From: Pseudocercospora fijiensis CIRAD86 | Taxonomy: Eukaryota; Ascomycota; Dothideomycetes; Mycosphaerellales; Mycosphaerellaceae | Assembly: GCF_000340215.1 (NCBI RefSeq) | Contig: NW_006921541.1 | Location: forward strand, 1,089,527-1,153,526 | Direction: 5' to 3' | DNA length: 64,000 bases | In this document: positions 1 to 13,150 of the stretch, one piece after another | Numbering within the stretch: position 1 is the first letter of the stretch | How the letters are laid out: each line of letters starts with the position of its first letter | Translations under genes and position numbers: made by a program | Notes under the pieces: model-generated | Told to the model about the DNA's origin: nothing | What the model saw: the letters and a program-made list of their open reading frames with translations, nothing else | Database searches by the model: none

Positions 1-1560
1 CTAAGACCGTATAGTAGCGTAGACATCTACACTATTCTTAGTAACCGCGTAAATATTAGTAACTACGTCCGGATCCTAGGAAACAAAGTTAACCTTAATA
101 GGCTTAGTAGTGCTGTTACTACTCCGCTCCTTAACCTGTTTTACCCTAACCTTCTAAGTTTCTCGTTTAGTAATAGCGGCGAGGGTACTATTCCTAGTAT
201 CCTTAAACTCGATCTTGCCGCTATACTTCTTTTCTAGAAGGGTCTTTAGCTAAGGCAGCTTCGGGGCTCTCCGATCCTACTCGAAATCAATCTTGTCGCC
301 GGTGTCTATATAGTAGAATCGGCTATTTACTTGCATAATAAGCTTCCTTTTAAGAAGCTCTTTCTAGATAGGGTAGGACGATTAGATATATTTAAACCCG
401 CTATATATCTAGTACTTGCTATCTAAGTTAGAATAGATCTTCCGTATAGCGTAGACATCTACTAAAGGGGCTTTAGGGTAGTTAGGATCTAAAACCTAGT
501 AGACTAATAGTATATCGCCTAGTATAGTAGTATTAATAACCTCCCTAACTCGCTGCAATGCTTTCGCATTTAGGTTTAGCTAGGCTAGGGATTTAGCTAA
601 GTCCGCGACATCCTAAGAGTGCTTAGTAATAGTAGGAGTTACGGTCTTAGGACTACTTTACGATTTAGGAAGGAACTTAGGTCCCTTGCTTCCTAAGGCC
701 TCTTTCCTAACCTACGCTAGGTTATTCCGGTCTTCGCCGTAGATAAACTTCCTCGCATCGGCTATGCTATTAATGTCGGTCTTAATATATACTAGGACCT
801 CTTTATATTTCCTAAAGCTCTTAGGATCGGCCTCGCTAAGCTTGTAGCGGCGGAAGATACGCTAAGCTATAGGCTATAGTAACCCCTAGAGGAGTAGCCT
901 CGTTCTCTAAGAGTTTTCGAGGTTACTCTATTCGATGCTATCCGCTAACTCGATAAACTCGCAGACATACCCCTTTAGGTCGTTATCCTTAGTACGCCTT
1001 ACTAAGCAGAGGGACTCGAGCTACGCACGACTGCCTTTAATACGACGGCTATCGCGCTCCCGATACTCCCTTATAAAGGCTATCTTAAAGGTCTCCTAGT
1101 TAGTATTAGACTTATCGTCCTTTTCTAGGTAGCTAACTAGGGTTTTAAGGGTTCGGTAAAGCTTAGAGGAGGTAGTCCTCGTAAAGGACCGAATCTTATA
1201 CTAGTCGGATTCTCTATCGAGCTCGTAATTAACTAAGCCTTCCTTAAAGCGCTTAATATATACTATAGCGTTCTACCCTTCGAATAAGGGATTTGTACTG
1301 CTCCCTAGTTCTAGCGGGCGACGCTTGCTCTAACGGAGAAGCTTAGTTTGCTTCTCTATTATCTTTATAAGGACAGTATAGAGCGCCTCTAGCGTAGAGG
1401 GCGTAGGAGGTTCGCTTATATTAACTAGTCGCCGCCTAATTTCTTCGTTAATAGAATTAGGGGCGTTTTCGGATTTAGAAGATTCCGCTAATTCTTAATG
1501 CTCGTTTTCGCTAGAGCTAGAGCTTATCCGATTGCTTATAAATTAGTTAAAAAGGAATGC
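1..1560 (-). mobile_element. RIP-degraded LTR-retrotransposon relic, gag-like
   Basis: Read on the minus strand, one frame gives long stretches of charged, protein-like sequence broken by TAG and TAA codons. Between about 1150 and 750 it resembles a retrotransposon capsid (gag) core: an arginine-rich 'REYRERD' segment followed by helical, leucine- and glutamate-rich sequence. The stops are the kind expected where CAG, CAA or TGG became TAG or TAA. I cannot assign the family with confidence and the element runs off the left edge of the window. No reverse transcriptase is visible in this piece. Confidence 0.45.
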
Positions 1561-3329
1561 TATATAAAGTTGAAATAAAATGCTATATAAACGTGTTTTT
1601 AGTATATTTAGTTTATTATAATATTGCTGCGCGAGAGAATAGTATGTTAGGCTGTTTTCCTAATAATACCCTAGGGGTAGTATTAGGATTTAGCCCCCTA
1701 GGGGTCGCCTAGACACTACTAGGAGCTTTAATTTAGTAAACTTAGGCGAGAGCCGCTCGGAGGGAGAGACTGCAATCTCTATTTATACCTAGATCCTAGA
1801 AACTAGCTCGTATCTCCTTTAGCTAGGCGGGGGGGGGCGGTAGCCTTCTTTTTCTAGTAGAAGGCTAAGCACTGTCTAAGCGAGGCTGCGAATCTAGGGA
1901 CGCCCTACCCGATTAATAGGGGACTCCCCGGCTATCCGACCTATAATCCGTATTTACTATTAATTGATAGTCTTAGCAAACCAAGCAAGGCCGATAGGTA
2001 ATTAGTCTATCTCCTCCTTAGGCGGGGCTTATCTCGAGCAAGCGGTGCTAAATAGGTCTTCGACCTAGAGCCGAGTCCTTAGAAGCTAGCTATAGCTATA
2101 GACTAGGCCCTAAGCTATAACAGTCCTAAGGGTTTGTAGCTTTTCGGGGTTAAAGCGATGCCCTCGTTAAGAGGTTTCTCTACTTGTTGTAATAGCCCCT
2201 TAAGATACTTCGGTATCGTCCGTATCGTAGGCTCTTATCGTACCCTCGCTTTAGTTATAGCTATTCGTGCCTAGAGACTACCTTTAACATACCCGAACCT
2301 GTTAGATATAAAGAGATAGCCCTACCTTCGGCTCTAATAAAGGACGGAAACTAATACTACTCCTACTACTTATAGCAATAGTATAGGCTACCGAGGGTAA
2401 TATAACCTATAGCAATACGGGCAGCTATGTTTAGTAAGATAGGATAACGAGACTGTCGCTTAGGCTAATAACTAGAGCCCTACAATATAGGCATTATAGA
2501 AGTGTAACGTGCACAATGTGCTATACGAGGTTAGTGCTCTATCTACAATGCAGAAGGAGGCCTCTTATATAGGCTCAAAACTCAGCCTAGGTGTATAGGG
2601 CCGGTTACTAGCTAATAATAGAATACCTTATTCCGAGCCTTTCTTCTCTTATCCTTTAATCTTTTATCCTTATCTATCTTCTACTTTCTCTCGTAGTCTT
2701 ATATAGAATTCTTTTTCGTAGAGTATACCTCTTTAATCTTATACTTTTTTCTTAGATGCTTAGGTAAAATAAACTCGCGGTCTTTAGTTCTATCTTCTAT
2801 TTAGCGCGCGGCGCGCTTCTCTCTTACTATTTTAAGAAAGGGGCCCGGGGGCGTAGCGTATAGTAGTTATTATAGGTATAGGTATAGAGGAAGAAGTTAA
2901 AAGGTATAAGAATATCGCGAAGCCCTAATTATTGCCGCCTTTGTAACGTTATATAGATAAGCTTTCGTAACTACGGTAACTACGCCCTAGCAACGGTAAC
3001 TATACCCTAGCAACGGCAACTACGCTCTAGCAACGGCAATAGCTATTATTAAGGCAACCGCGAGCGTAGTAAATATAACTTAGTTACTATTATAGCCGGC
3101 AATCGTAGCCGGTAGTCGAATAAGAGTGTCCTTATAGTAAAACTAATATAGTCTCTAGTTTAAACTAGGAATCTATATAGTTTAAAAAAACCAAACCGGA
3201 ACTAGGGAGCTAGTTTGCCGCTAAGAAACTAAACTATATACGTTTAGTAGTTCGCAAACCGAACTACTACGGGGTCTAGTATAGAGAGGTCGTACGAGCT
3301 ACTATCGCGTATATATATAATAGGGGTTA
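1561..3329. mobile_element. RIP-degraded repeat DNA, unassigned
   Basis: TA-rich sequence with stops in all six frames and no gene. It includes the motif TACCCTAGGGGTAGTATT near 1670, which recurs near 6091 and, with small changes, near 13130, so it is part of a repeat family. Around 2490-2600 CA and TG dinucleotides are commoner than in the surroundings, which may mark a younger or less mutated insertion. No protein domain recognised. Confidence 0.5.
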
Positions 3330-3512
3330 TGTTAGCAGGTAGATAGGGTAGTAGTAGGTATAAGTAGTATTCGATAAGGATCTAGGAGGAGAGAGAGGAA
3401 GGCAGGCTAGTTAGCCTAACGCTAAGCGCTAAGCCCTGCCTAAGGCACTAAGACCCTAGCTTTACTCGGCCTAATTATATACCAATTACGTATAGCCTCT
3501 TTAGCCCTAATA
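3330..3512 (-). repeat. LTR-like repeat, copy 1 (183 bp)
   Basis: This 183 bp segment is nearly identical to 11626-11808 and lies in the same orientation. It begins TGTTAG and ends CTAATA; the other copy begins TATTAG and ends CTAACA. Together they imply original LTR ends TGTTAG...CTAACA, each copy having lost one end to a CA-to-TA or TG-to-TA change. A purine-rich stretch (AGAAGGGAAG on the minus strand) directly abuts the right edge, as a polypurine tract would for a minus-strand element. Confidence 0.7.
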
Positions 3513-4649
3513 TACGCTTCCCTTCTAAAGGCCGCGCCCTCGTAGCCTTTCTATATTCTAACCTCGACCTCCGCTACTAACTTAGCGAATCTAATAAGCT
3601 ACTTAGCCCGCGCTAAATTAAACACTTAACTACCTAATTATGTAACTATATTAAACCTTACTTCTAATATAATACAATATTTAACTCTAACTACGCTATC
3701 CTTATATATAATAAAGTAATATATATCTATAAGAATTAAGGACTATCGACTAATTATAATATAGGCGCGTCTTCCCTACTATAATAGGTAGACGTACGAG
3801 GTATTATAGCACTACCTCCGCTCTAAGTAATGTCGTTCCGAGTTCTTTGCGTCTACTCTAAAAGACCTAGCAATGTCCGCTTCTAAGGGTTCGTCCGCTT
3901 CCGAGGGTTATTGTTCTTATTATTACGAGGACTATTATTTACTATCGTAGTTTTACTAGCCCTAATTAGTTAGGTTTGGCAGCCTTTAATTGTTAATTAA
4001 TCTTATCTTTTTAAAAACGCAGTTCGTCTAGTTTCTATAGGTAAAGGCTATTATAAGTGTAATAGTTAAGGTTTGCCTCGCTTAAAGAGTCGGAAAGATC
4101 GAGGAGTAACCTATTATCCGCAAGATCGACCCCGGCTAGCTTAGCTCTATATTTTTGCCCTTAGTTAGTCTATTAGTCGCTTAACCTTTTTAGTCTCTAA
4201 GTCCTTCGAACGGCTTACCCTTTTTAACCTAGTGTCTTAGCCTTAGGCTATAGTATAGGTAAGGTTATTCTCGTAGGTATAGCGACAATAGTAGGTAATA
4301 TTAATAATAGCGGCGCTAGCCGTCTTAGCGCTAACTTTACCTTGCTTCCGACTTCCTTCTTCGACTAATAATATACTCCGTAATACTATTACTAATATAG
4401 CCGCGCCGGCCGTGCCGCCTTTTAGTACACTACGATTTAGCGAGATAGCGGACAGCGGTAATCCCTGCTAGCGCGGCGCTAGCTAATTTCGGTTATAGCC
4501 GCAACGTACTAGAAGCTTCTTAGCCGTTCCTACTACTTCCTACTATTTCTAGGATTTAACTACTTAAGCACCGTTTTCTACCCGTATAACGGTTACTACT
4601 AGCGCCTCGCTTATTACTAAACTAGCTACTAATCTAACAAACTAACTAA

Positions 4650-5700
4650 CTAAATTCGACTATTTAGCTAATTAAAATGCCGTACCTCGCTACGCTACGT
4701 ACGCTACGACGTTATACTAACTACTTAGAACGCATAGCCGTTTATACTATAGCTAGATGTAGCTTAGATAACTAAACAATCCGCGCTAATACCGGGATCC
4801 GGACGCCAACTATTCGTCGAATTCTAGAAGGACTAATTATACTACCTCGCTTACGTAGCCGTAGTAATAGCGTACTCGGCATACTAGTCCGAAAACGGCT
4901 AGCCGAGGCTTGTTTAGCTAATCGCGATTAAAGAAGGAAGAAATAGTATAAGGTAGCACGTAAGCTTAGCATTTACGAGTCGCTCTACGTTATTAATCGC
5001 TTAATAACGTAGGAGGGGCTCGGCCGCTTCCGACCCCTATATACCCTAGAAACGTCCCCCGCAATCCGAGAGAAGCGAGTTACGTAGTGTCGCCGATTCC
5101 TCGAGACTAATTAGCTAAGAACGATTTATACTAATAAGGTCGGTCTTCGGCTTATTTTTCCGAGAACGTAGGTTACGCGGCGAGCTAATAATATCGACGA
5201 TCGAAGCTACCCTAACGCAATCGAGCCGCGGAAGCCGAAAGCCGTAACCTTACATTTCTAAGGGTCTATCTCGGCTTTCGGCGTTAGACCCCTAATTAAG
5301 CTACCTAAGGACGAAATATAGACTAGCTAATACTATCGCGAGAATATCCTGCCTTCGGTTACACTGTTTCGCTTAGCGCTCGAAATAGAATAGGGCGGCT
5401 CCTTCTTATTAGTCGAAGACAACGCGCTATATTATAGGGCGGGGCTAACCGTTAAAGTATATACAAATATAGGGACCAATCGTATAGCGCTACTATCCTA
5501 TTCGCCGGAGCTAAACCTAATCGAGAACGTATAGAGCTATTAGAAGGATCGGATTAGTAAGCGGATACCGTAACTAGGTACAGTTGCCGAGCTCCGAAAT
5601 GCGGCTAAGGAAGAGTAGCGTAGAATTTCAAGGAGTTACCTTCAAAATTTGTTTAACTCTATACGGAAGCGTTATAAAATGATTATCGCTCGTAACGGTT
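4650..5700 (+). mobile_element. RIP-killed Tc1/mariner-type transposase (DD34E)
   Basis: A single plus-strand frame carries the catalytic scaffold of a Tc1/mariner DDE transposase. The second catalytic Asp is in VEDNA (codon 5418-5420). The catalytic Glu is in SPELNLIENV (codon 5523-5525), 35 codons later, so the spacing is DD34E. The first Asp position, 95 codons upstream at 5133-5135, is now AAT (Asn), the product expected from a TGAT-to-TAAT change. The invariant Trp after IENV is TAG. The element cannot make a working enzyme. It lies between the pol relic and the 3330-3512 LTR-like copy, so it may be nested in the Gypsy element. Terminal repeats were not located, so the ends are approximate. 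Confidence 0.8.
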
Positions 5701-5739
5701 ACCTAATCGAGTATTAGCTAGCTTTATTTCGCCTCTTAA

Positions 5740-5937
5740 TTGAATTTAGTTAGCGCCGCGCTAGTAGGGATTACCGCCGTCCGCTATCTCGCTAAATCGC
5801 AGTATATAAACGCAACGCTATTATTATTATTATCGTTACTATTTATACGCGCGCGCGCCGTTATCGCCGACCGACTAGGCCTTAGGGCTCTAGTAGGACG
5901 TAGAATAAGAGAGGGCGCTAAGAGAAGGGTTTTATAG
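5740..5937 (+). other. Open frame within repeat DNA, probably not a gene
   Basis: A 65-codon open frame directly downstream of the mariner relic. It is hydrophobic in the middle and basic at the end, but sits in RIP-mutated DNA and has no recognisable domain. I read it as chance or as a transposon remnant. Confidence 0.5.
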
Positions 5938-6099
5938 ATTGCGCTAGTAAAGAGGTAGATTCTTTAAAGGAGTAGGCGATTAGTTAACAGTTATAGCGCG
6001 CTTGTTAACGCTTAGTGCGCATTCGCTATAGTAGTATAGTCTTATTGTCCTTTATTACTAATAATTGCTTGCCTCTAATTAGTTAGCTAATAGTACCCT

Positions 6100-9000
6100 A
6101 GGGGTAGTATCGGCTCTAGGTATCTCTAGTAGTTCTAGCGGTACTATAGGCTCTTAGTCTTCTTCTTGTTCTTTATACTAGTCTAATACTCGTCTAATAA
6201 CTTAGTTATATCCTTAAAAGAGTCTTTAGCCTCCTATAAGTCCTATTTAGGTAAATATCCTTGCTATCTTAGGAGGTACTCCTTCTTACCTTACCTAGTC
6301 CGATGCTTTAGTATACGCTCTATAGACTATAGCTCTTTACTATCGGCTAAGACTTCTTCTAACTTAGTAGGCGCTTTATCGCCTTCGCGCTAATAGTACG
6401 GTTTAAGGAGGGATATATAGAAGGTATTATAGATAGTATAATAGGGTAGAAGCTATAACTAGTAGGCCTATATACCCTTAGCCTCTCGAATACGGAATAG
6501 GCTAATATATCTTAGTGCGAGCTTAGGCCTTGTTTTGCTATTAGGTAATAGGTGTTTGCGGATGCGGAGGTTCTTCGTACTAAGTATAACTATATCGCCT
6601 TGTTTAAAGGTTATTAGTATATAGCGCTTATCGTAGTAGGTCCTTTAGTACTCTTAAGCCTTTGTTAGCTTCTTAGCTATCTGAGTATGAATTTCTCGCA
6701 TCTTCTAGACACGTTCTATTACCGCTAGTGTCTCTAGTACTTAACGCGCTTCCCTTTCCTTACGCTCGGCCTCGAGCGTTAGTAGGTCCTATAGTAAGGT
6801 AGCGTTTTAGCCTATTATAGCTATATATAGTAAGACCTTAGTCGATAAATGTACACTATTGTTATATACGAATTCTATAGGCTATAGGAGGTTAACCTAA
6901 TCCTCGGGGTTTTTATTAATATAGCTATATAGGTACTACTATAGAGTAGCATTCTACCTCTCTATTTGACCGTTAGTCTATAGATAGAAGGCTATTAATA
7001 GCCGATGCTTTAGCCTCAGCTATAGGTATATCTCGCTCTAATAATATAATGTTAGTATCGATCTACGATTAGACACTATCCCCTTAGGGGTTCCCTAATA
7101 GGTATAGAAGATGTTGCTCTATAGCGCTTCTACTATATTAATAGTAGTCTAGTCTTTCCGCGCCGGGATATATCGAGCGCCTTTAGTAAATCGATCTACT
7201 ATAATAAGGATAGTATTATATACATCCTTACTGCCCCTACGCTTAGCGGGAGGAAGGCCTATAATAAAGTCTATTATAAGCTCTACGAATAGCTTCCTAG
7301 AAACAGGAAGTAAAGACAACTCGCTAAATAGCAGGTGCTTTAGTGCTTTAATACGCTAGTATACTACGTAGGTCTATACGTATTCTTTTATATACCGTTT
7401 ACTATTCGGCTAGTAGTATATACGCGATAGTAACTCGTGCGACCTCTCTATACTATAGTAACTAGCGAGCTTACTATTATAGTGCCTCTTTAAAAGCTCT
7501 TATCTAATCGATTGTTTAGCGGGGACATAGTATCTGCCCTTGAACTTTAAGTAACCCTTGTCGTCGATCGACTAACTATTACTCTTACTAGATTAAGTCG
7601 CTCGTCTACTTACAAGCCTATTAATACGTTTAATAGCAAAGGCGTCCCTCTACTAAGCACGTAATAGCTTATTTATAAACGATTAACTATCCCTATTTGT
7701 AAGGTTATTTAATAGTACCCTTGCTATTAAACGAGGTACGTATTATATGTATCTAATAGTACTAGTAGCCGGAACTACTACAACCTCTTCTATAGTACTA
7801 TCGCTATAGATAGCAATATCTTTAATCGAGTTATTATAGCTCGAGCGATCTACGTCCTTTCCAACGCGCACTAGAAGAATAGCAACTCCGCTATAGTATT
7901 TGTTGCCGCCGCGGGGTCTAGAAGTCCGCTTATCCTACGCTTACTTATTAATAATACGGGCTATAGCAATCTTATACTATAGGGTTAGAAACAATAAATT
8001 AATATACTAAGTCTCGCTATCGTAATTAGGTCGCCTCGATAGGCTATCGGCAGGGTTACTTACGCCTAGCTAGTATAATATATTAAAATCGAACCCGGCG
8101 AGGTAGACGGCCTATCTAGCCTATCGACCTATAACCCTTATAACCTTCGTGATTCTATAGAGGTTGTTATAGTCCGTATAGACCTAAATAGTATGCTATA
8201 TACTATCGAGATAGTAGCGCTAGTACTTAAAGGCTTCTACGATTACTAAGAGCTCTTGCTCGTAGGTCTCGTAACGACGCTTAGCATTAATTATCTTTCT
8301 CGAGAAGAAGGCAATCGGGTGCTAATAATAGTCCTTATCCGATTGTTGTAACATAATAGCTAATATAGCAAACTATAAAGCGTTAGTCTTAATACGAATT
8401 AGTTTGCTTAGTACGAAGTAGTATAATAAGGGGACTTTAGTAAATCGCCTCTTTAAACCGTTAAAAGCGGCTTGTGCTCTATTAGTCTATTTGAACTCTC
8501 TAGTTAGGTTGGCCTTAGTTTTAGTAAGCTTAGTTAGTAGCATTACATGCCTCGAATAGCCCTTAATAAAGCGGCGGTAAAAGTTAGTAAAACCTAGGAA
8601 TAATTGAAGCTCCTTAATACTAGTAGGGGTTAGCTATTTAGTAATTGTTTTAATCCGGTTAGGATTAGCCTTAACACTATTAGTTAATACGAGGAAGCCG
8701 AGGAATAACACCTCTTTAGTAGTAAAGGTGTATTTAGAAGGCTTATAATATAAGCTATAGGTCCTTAGGCGATCGAGCACCTTACGGACTATAGCCTAGT
8801 ACTCCGTAATATTAGGTAAATAGATATAGACTAGGATGTTATCTAGGTAAACTATATAGAGGTAGTCTAGTAGGCCTAATAGGGCCCGATTAATATAGGA
8901 CTAGAATGTAGCAGGGGCATTAGCTAGGCTAAATAGCATAACTAAGTACTTAAAATAGCTATAACGAGTACGGAAGGCTGTTTTCTATTTGTCGCCCTTA

Positions 9001-11360
9001 CGAATACAGATACGGTAGTAGGCATCCTTAATATCTAGTATAGTATAGAAATAGGCGCTAGATAGGCGATCGAGGGTCTTATTAATAAGTAGAAGTAGAT
9101 AGCGGTCTTTAATAGTAATAGTATTAAGTCTATAATAATCGATATATAGGCGTAGGCTACTATCCTTCTTTAGTACGAATAGGATAGGTGCACTAGTAGG
9201 GCTATTACTATACTAAATTCGACTATTAGCTAGGTTCTTATCTAGGTACTTACGTAATATAGCAAGCTCTCGTTTACTAAGGTTATAGAGTAGCCTAAAA
9301 GGGACCTCTTTGCCCTTTACAACACTAATCCTACAGTCTGTCTCTTTAAATACAGGCAATGTCGATGCTAGGTAGTATTTAAATACATTAATATAGGTTT
9401 CTCGAACGGGCTATAGTATACGAGCAAGCTAATTAGGGTCTATACTATTAGGGGGCACAGGTTCTTTGTTATTACTACCGAGTAGGTCGGTAGTCGGATT
9501 AGCTAGGGTTAGGTTGCTAATAAATGGGACCCTAATGTCGTTAGGACACTCGCTAATATTAATGTGTTTAATATCCTCTCTCCTAGCGATTCTAAATCGC
9601 TACTATTAACTGCCTAAGTCTATAACTATAGTATAGTGCTTAAGAATAGGGTTACCGATAACAATATCGGATAGAAGGTTGTCTATGTCTACTATATAGG
9701 CAGTAAAGTCTAATAAGCGCTTATTGCCGAGGTCGTCTTTTAGAACTATAGGGATATAGTAAGCCCTATAGGTTAAGTGCCGAGCGTTATTAAACTAAGC
9801 AAGGGTTAGCATATTAGTTCTAGGCAATTGTCGGAGGTCTAATTGCTTAGCTAGGCGGTAATTAATAAGGGCGCTAACCGAATTTCCTAGATCTAGTATA
9901 ACCTTAGTTTAATAGTTAGTTCTATACGTATCCTATATAAGATAGGTACGTATAATAGCTAGTATAATATCGATAGTTTTACGCCGCACAAGGCTAATAG
10001 TTAGTGCGGCGCTTATTCTTTTTTCGACTAATTAAAAGAGCCGATAGGGGTAGTATTAGCGGCTAAAAGGTGTTTCTTATACTTAGCGGAGGCACGATCA
10101 ATTCGGGCCTAGTCCTTAGGTTTGTTACATTAGCCTAGTAAATAGCTAGTGCTATTACAGTTAAAGCACTTTAATCCGGTTAGGGGGTTGTTATAGCTAT
10201 TGCTACTATTATTAGTCGAGCGGTTAGTATTATAGGGATACGAGCCCCTTCTACGGCCCCTATCGCAGCCTCCTCTATATAGTCGACGGCTACGGCCTCT
10301 TCTACGGTTATTGTTACTATTCCTATTGTTAGCACTATTGTTTTAGTAGGAACCTTAGTTTCCTCCGCGGCTACGGTTGCTACGGTTAGTACTAGCTAGT
10401 CGGATCCTTAATTCTAGTCGTTACTAGAGCTAGATAGCTCGTTTAGCTGTTTCTACCTCGACTATAAATTGAATACGTATTAGATTAGCTTGTTCGAATA
10501 TACGGCGACGGTCTAATTGGAGGATAAGCTCCTATCTAAGCTTTAGGCGTATCTCGGAGATCTATATAGAATTAGTCTTAGGCGGAAGGTCGTCTTTAAG
10601 GGTCTTTAAATAGGCCTCGAATAAGCGGGCCGATTGATTAGTCTTTTACTTAGCTCGAAGGTACTAGTCCTAAGCATATTGTTGCCTTAGTATAGGGTTT
10701 CTAAGGGTGTCTAGTATAATAGTTTTATAGGTTTGCTACTAAACAGCGGTCTAGTTATTAAGGGAGTTAAAATAGTTATCCTAGGTACGTTTTAGGTCGC
10801 TATTAATATACTATATAGCGTAGACAACTAAGGAATAGTCGTCTAGAAGAGCCCTAGGCGCGTTTCGCTAGTTAAGCTTATAGTTACGTATGTAATCGTT
10901 ATACTGCTTGCGACTAGAGCCGTTAAATACGGTATAGTCCTTAAGCTTAGCATCCTTCTTCTTCTAAACAGATAGTAAGGAAGGCCCTACTATTAGTTTA
11001 GTAGTAGTTATCGGGGCTTCCTAAAGGCGGCGAAGCTCGAGGAGGTTATCCTTTAGCTACTATTCTTAACGTAGAGTAGTAAGCCTGTTTTAAGTAGCTT
11101 CTTAAAGTCTCCCTACTAGTTAGGGGCTAAAGGCTAGTTAGCTATATCGTCGATTAATAATATTATTAAGAATGTCGTTAATAGGCAATTCTAGATCGTT
11201 ACCTAGAACTATAGGTTCTTTAGTAGGCCCTTTAGCAGGCACTTTAGTAGGCTCTATACTACTAGTATTGTTATTGCTAGCGCTACTAGCGGCGCCGCGG
11301 TTATTGTTGTTATTGTTTCGTAATAAGCCGGCTATTATAATAAGGGGTAGCACTAATAAT
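6100..11360 (-). mobile_element. RIP-killed Ty3/Gypsy retrotransposon (gag-pol)
   Basis: Minus-strand gag and pol of a chromovirus-like Ty3/Gypsy element in normal domain order. A gag-like region lies near 11.35-10.0 kb, including a 71-codon Asn-rich open piece at 11138-11353. Reverse transcriptase lies near 9.25-8.8 kb, with a recognisable APILFVLKKD start, a DAYYRI motif (normally DAYHRI) and the active-site box reading YLDN (normally YLDD) near 8830-8850. An integrase core with VDRFTKGARYIP lies near 7.2 kb. The Trp of the family motif EWKTAF is TAG. All of these are CA-to-TA or TG-to-TA type changes. The LTR-like copies at 3330-3512 and 11626-11808 bracket it. The element is dead. Confidence 0.85.
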
Positions 11361-11625
11361 ATATTGTAGCCCCTTATAGTACGGATATAGCGGAATTAGT
11401 AGGTATCGGTCTAATATGCTTAACTTAGTGCAATAGGCCGTATAGAAGGCCTTGCTTAATAATTAGCACGGTTGTTTTTAGTAGAATAGTACGTATAGGT
11501 CCCGTCCTTCGGGCGTAATATAGTTAAATCGATAGTTTTCGTAGCTATACCGCTAAAAGCTTAAAATAAGGACTATCTAGCTGCTGCCCTTAAAGAGTAG
11601 ATCGAATACTATATAATAGGGGTTA

Positions 11626-11808
11626 TATTAGTAGGTAGATAGGGTAGTAGTAGGTATAAGTAGTATTCGATAAGGATCTAGGAGGGGAGAGAGGAAGGCA
11701 GGCTAGTTAGCCTAACGCTAAGCGCTAAGCCCTGCCTAAGGCACTAAGACCCTAGCTTTACTCGGCCTAATTATATACCAATTACGTATAGCCTCTTTAG
11801 CCCTAACA
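11626..11808 (-). repeat. LTR-like repeat, copy 2 (183 bp)
   Basis: Direct copy of 3330-3512, same length and orientation. The last bases CTAACA keep the expected LTR terminus while the first read TATTAG. The ~15 bp just to the left (ATATAATAGGGGTTA) are also shared with the DNA left of copy 1, so homology extends slightly past the LTR edge. That could be a primer-binding site, read on the minus strand, in two elements sharing an LTR family. Confidence 0.7.
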
Positions 11809-11829
11809 ATATACTACTAGCTAAATAGT

Positions 11830-13150
11830 AAGCGGGATATAAAGGAATATATAAATATATATACTATTTACTAGAGGGTTAAAGCACTACGGTACCTGCT
11901 ATTTAGCGAGCTATCTTTACCTCCTATCCTAAATAAGCTATTTGCTAAGCTTACCTTTGATTTTATTATAGGTCTTCCTACCGCTAAGAGGCGTAGTAGT
12001 AAGGACGTATTTAATGCTATTTTAGTTGTCGTAGACCGCTTTACTAAGAGCGCTCGATATATTCCTACTAGAAAGGATTAGCCACCAGTTAACCTAGCAG
12101 AAGCGCTATAGAACAATATCTTCTATACCTATTAGGGCATACCTAAAGGGCTAGTATTATACCGTAGCTCGATCTTTATATCGTACTACTACTACTAGAG
12201 CGATATATACCTATAGCTAAGAATAAGGTATCGGCTATCGATAGCCTTCTATTTATAGACCGATAGTTAGACTAAGAGGCAGAATGTTACCCTATAGCAG
12301 TACCTATATAGTTATATTAACGAGGATCTTAACAAATAGGTAGACCTCCTAAAACTAGCCGAGTTTATATATAATAACTCTGTCTATTTATTAACTAAGG
12401 TATTACCCTACTACGCTACTAAAGGCCACAACCCAGCTGTACTATAACAACTACCGCTCGAGGCCGACCCTAAGAAATAGAAGCCGGTTAATTAGAAACA
12501 CTAGCGGCTATAGAACGTATATTAAAGATACGAGAAATCTATACTAAGATAGCTAACAAATTAAAGAAAGCATAGGCCTATTAAAAGCTACTATAATAAG
12601 TATTATACGCTAATAACCTTTAAACAAGGCGATATAGTTATAATAAATACTAAGAACCTCCGTATCCGTAAATATCCTTCTCTAAATAGCAAAACACGTC
12701 CTAAACTAGTACCGCGATTTATTAGGCCCTTCTATATTCGAGAACCGAAGAGCAATAGCTAAGCCTATCAGTTATAGCTTCTACTATATTATACTATCTA
12801 ATATACCTTCTATAGCTCCCTTCTTATACCGTATTACTACCGCGAGAGTACTAAAAAAGCCCCTACCGAGTATAAAGAAGTATTAGTTAATAGTAGAGAG
12901 CTATAGTAGATAGAACGTATACTAAATAATCGGACAAAGAACGGCAAGAAGGAATACCTACTTCGCTAGTAACGCTATATCCCTAAGTAGAACTCGTAGG
13001 AGCCTAAAGACTCCTTTAAGGATACAACCGAGTTGCTATAAGAATATAGGGCTACTATAGATAGCAGAAAGAAAGCTAAGAAGACCTTATAAGTATAACG
13101 AAGCCGAGATGTCGCTACTTAGGATTAATAATACCCCGGGGGTAGTATTA
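11830..13150 (+). mobile_element. Second Ty3/Gypsy pol fragment (integrase), opposite strand
   Basis: A plus-strand frame near 11.95-12.09 kb reads DFIIGLP followed by VVVDRFTKSARYIPTRKD, the integrase core of a Ty3/Gypsy element, and continues with stops to about 13.1 kb. It is related to, but not identical with, the minus-strand integrase near 7.2 kb. No reverse transcriptase precedes it, so it is a 5'-truncated copy that faces away from the larger element. Confidence 0.75.

Noticed and set aside
11138..11369. Two opposite-strand 65-71 codon open frames in the transposon block
   Set aside because: The minus-strand one may be a gag scrap and the other is its antisense shadow; neither is a host gene.
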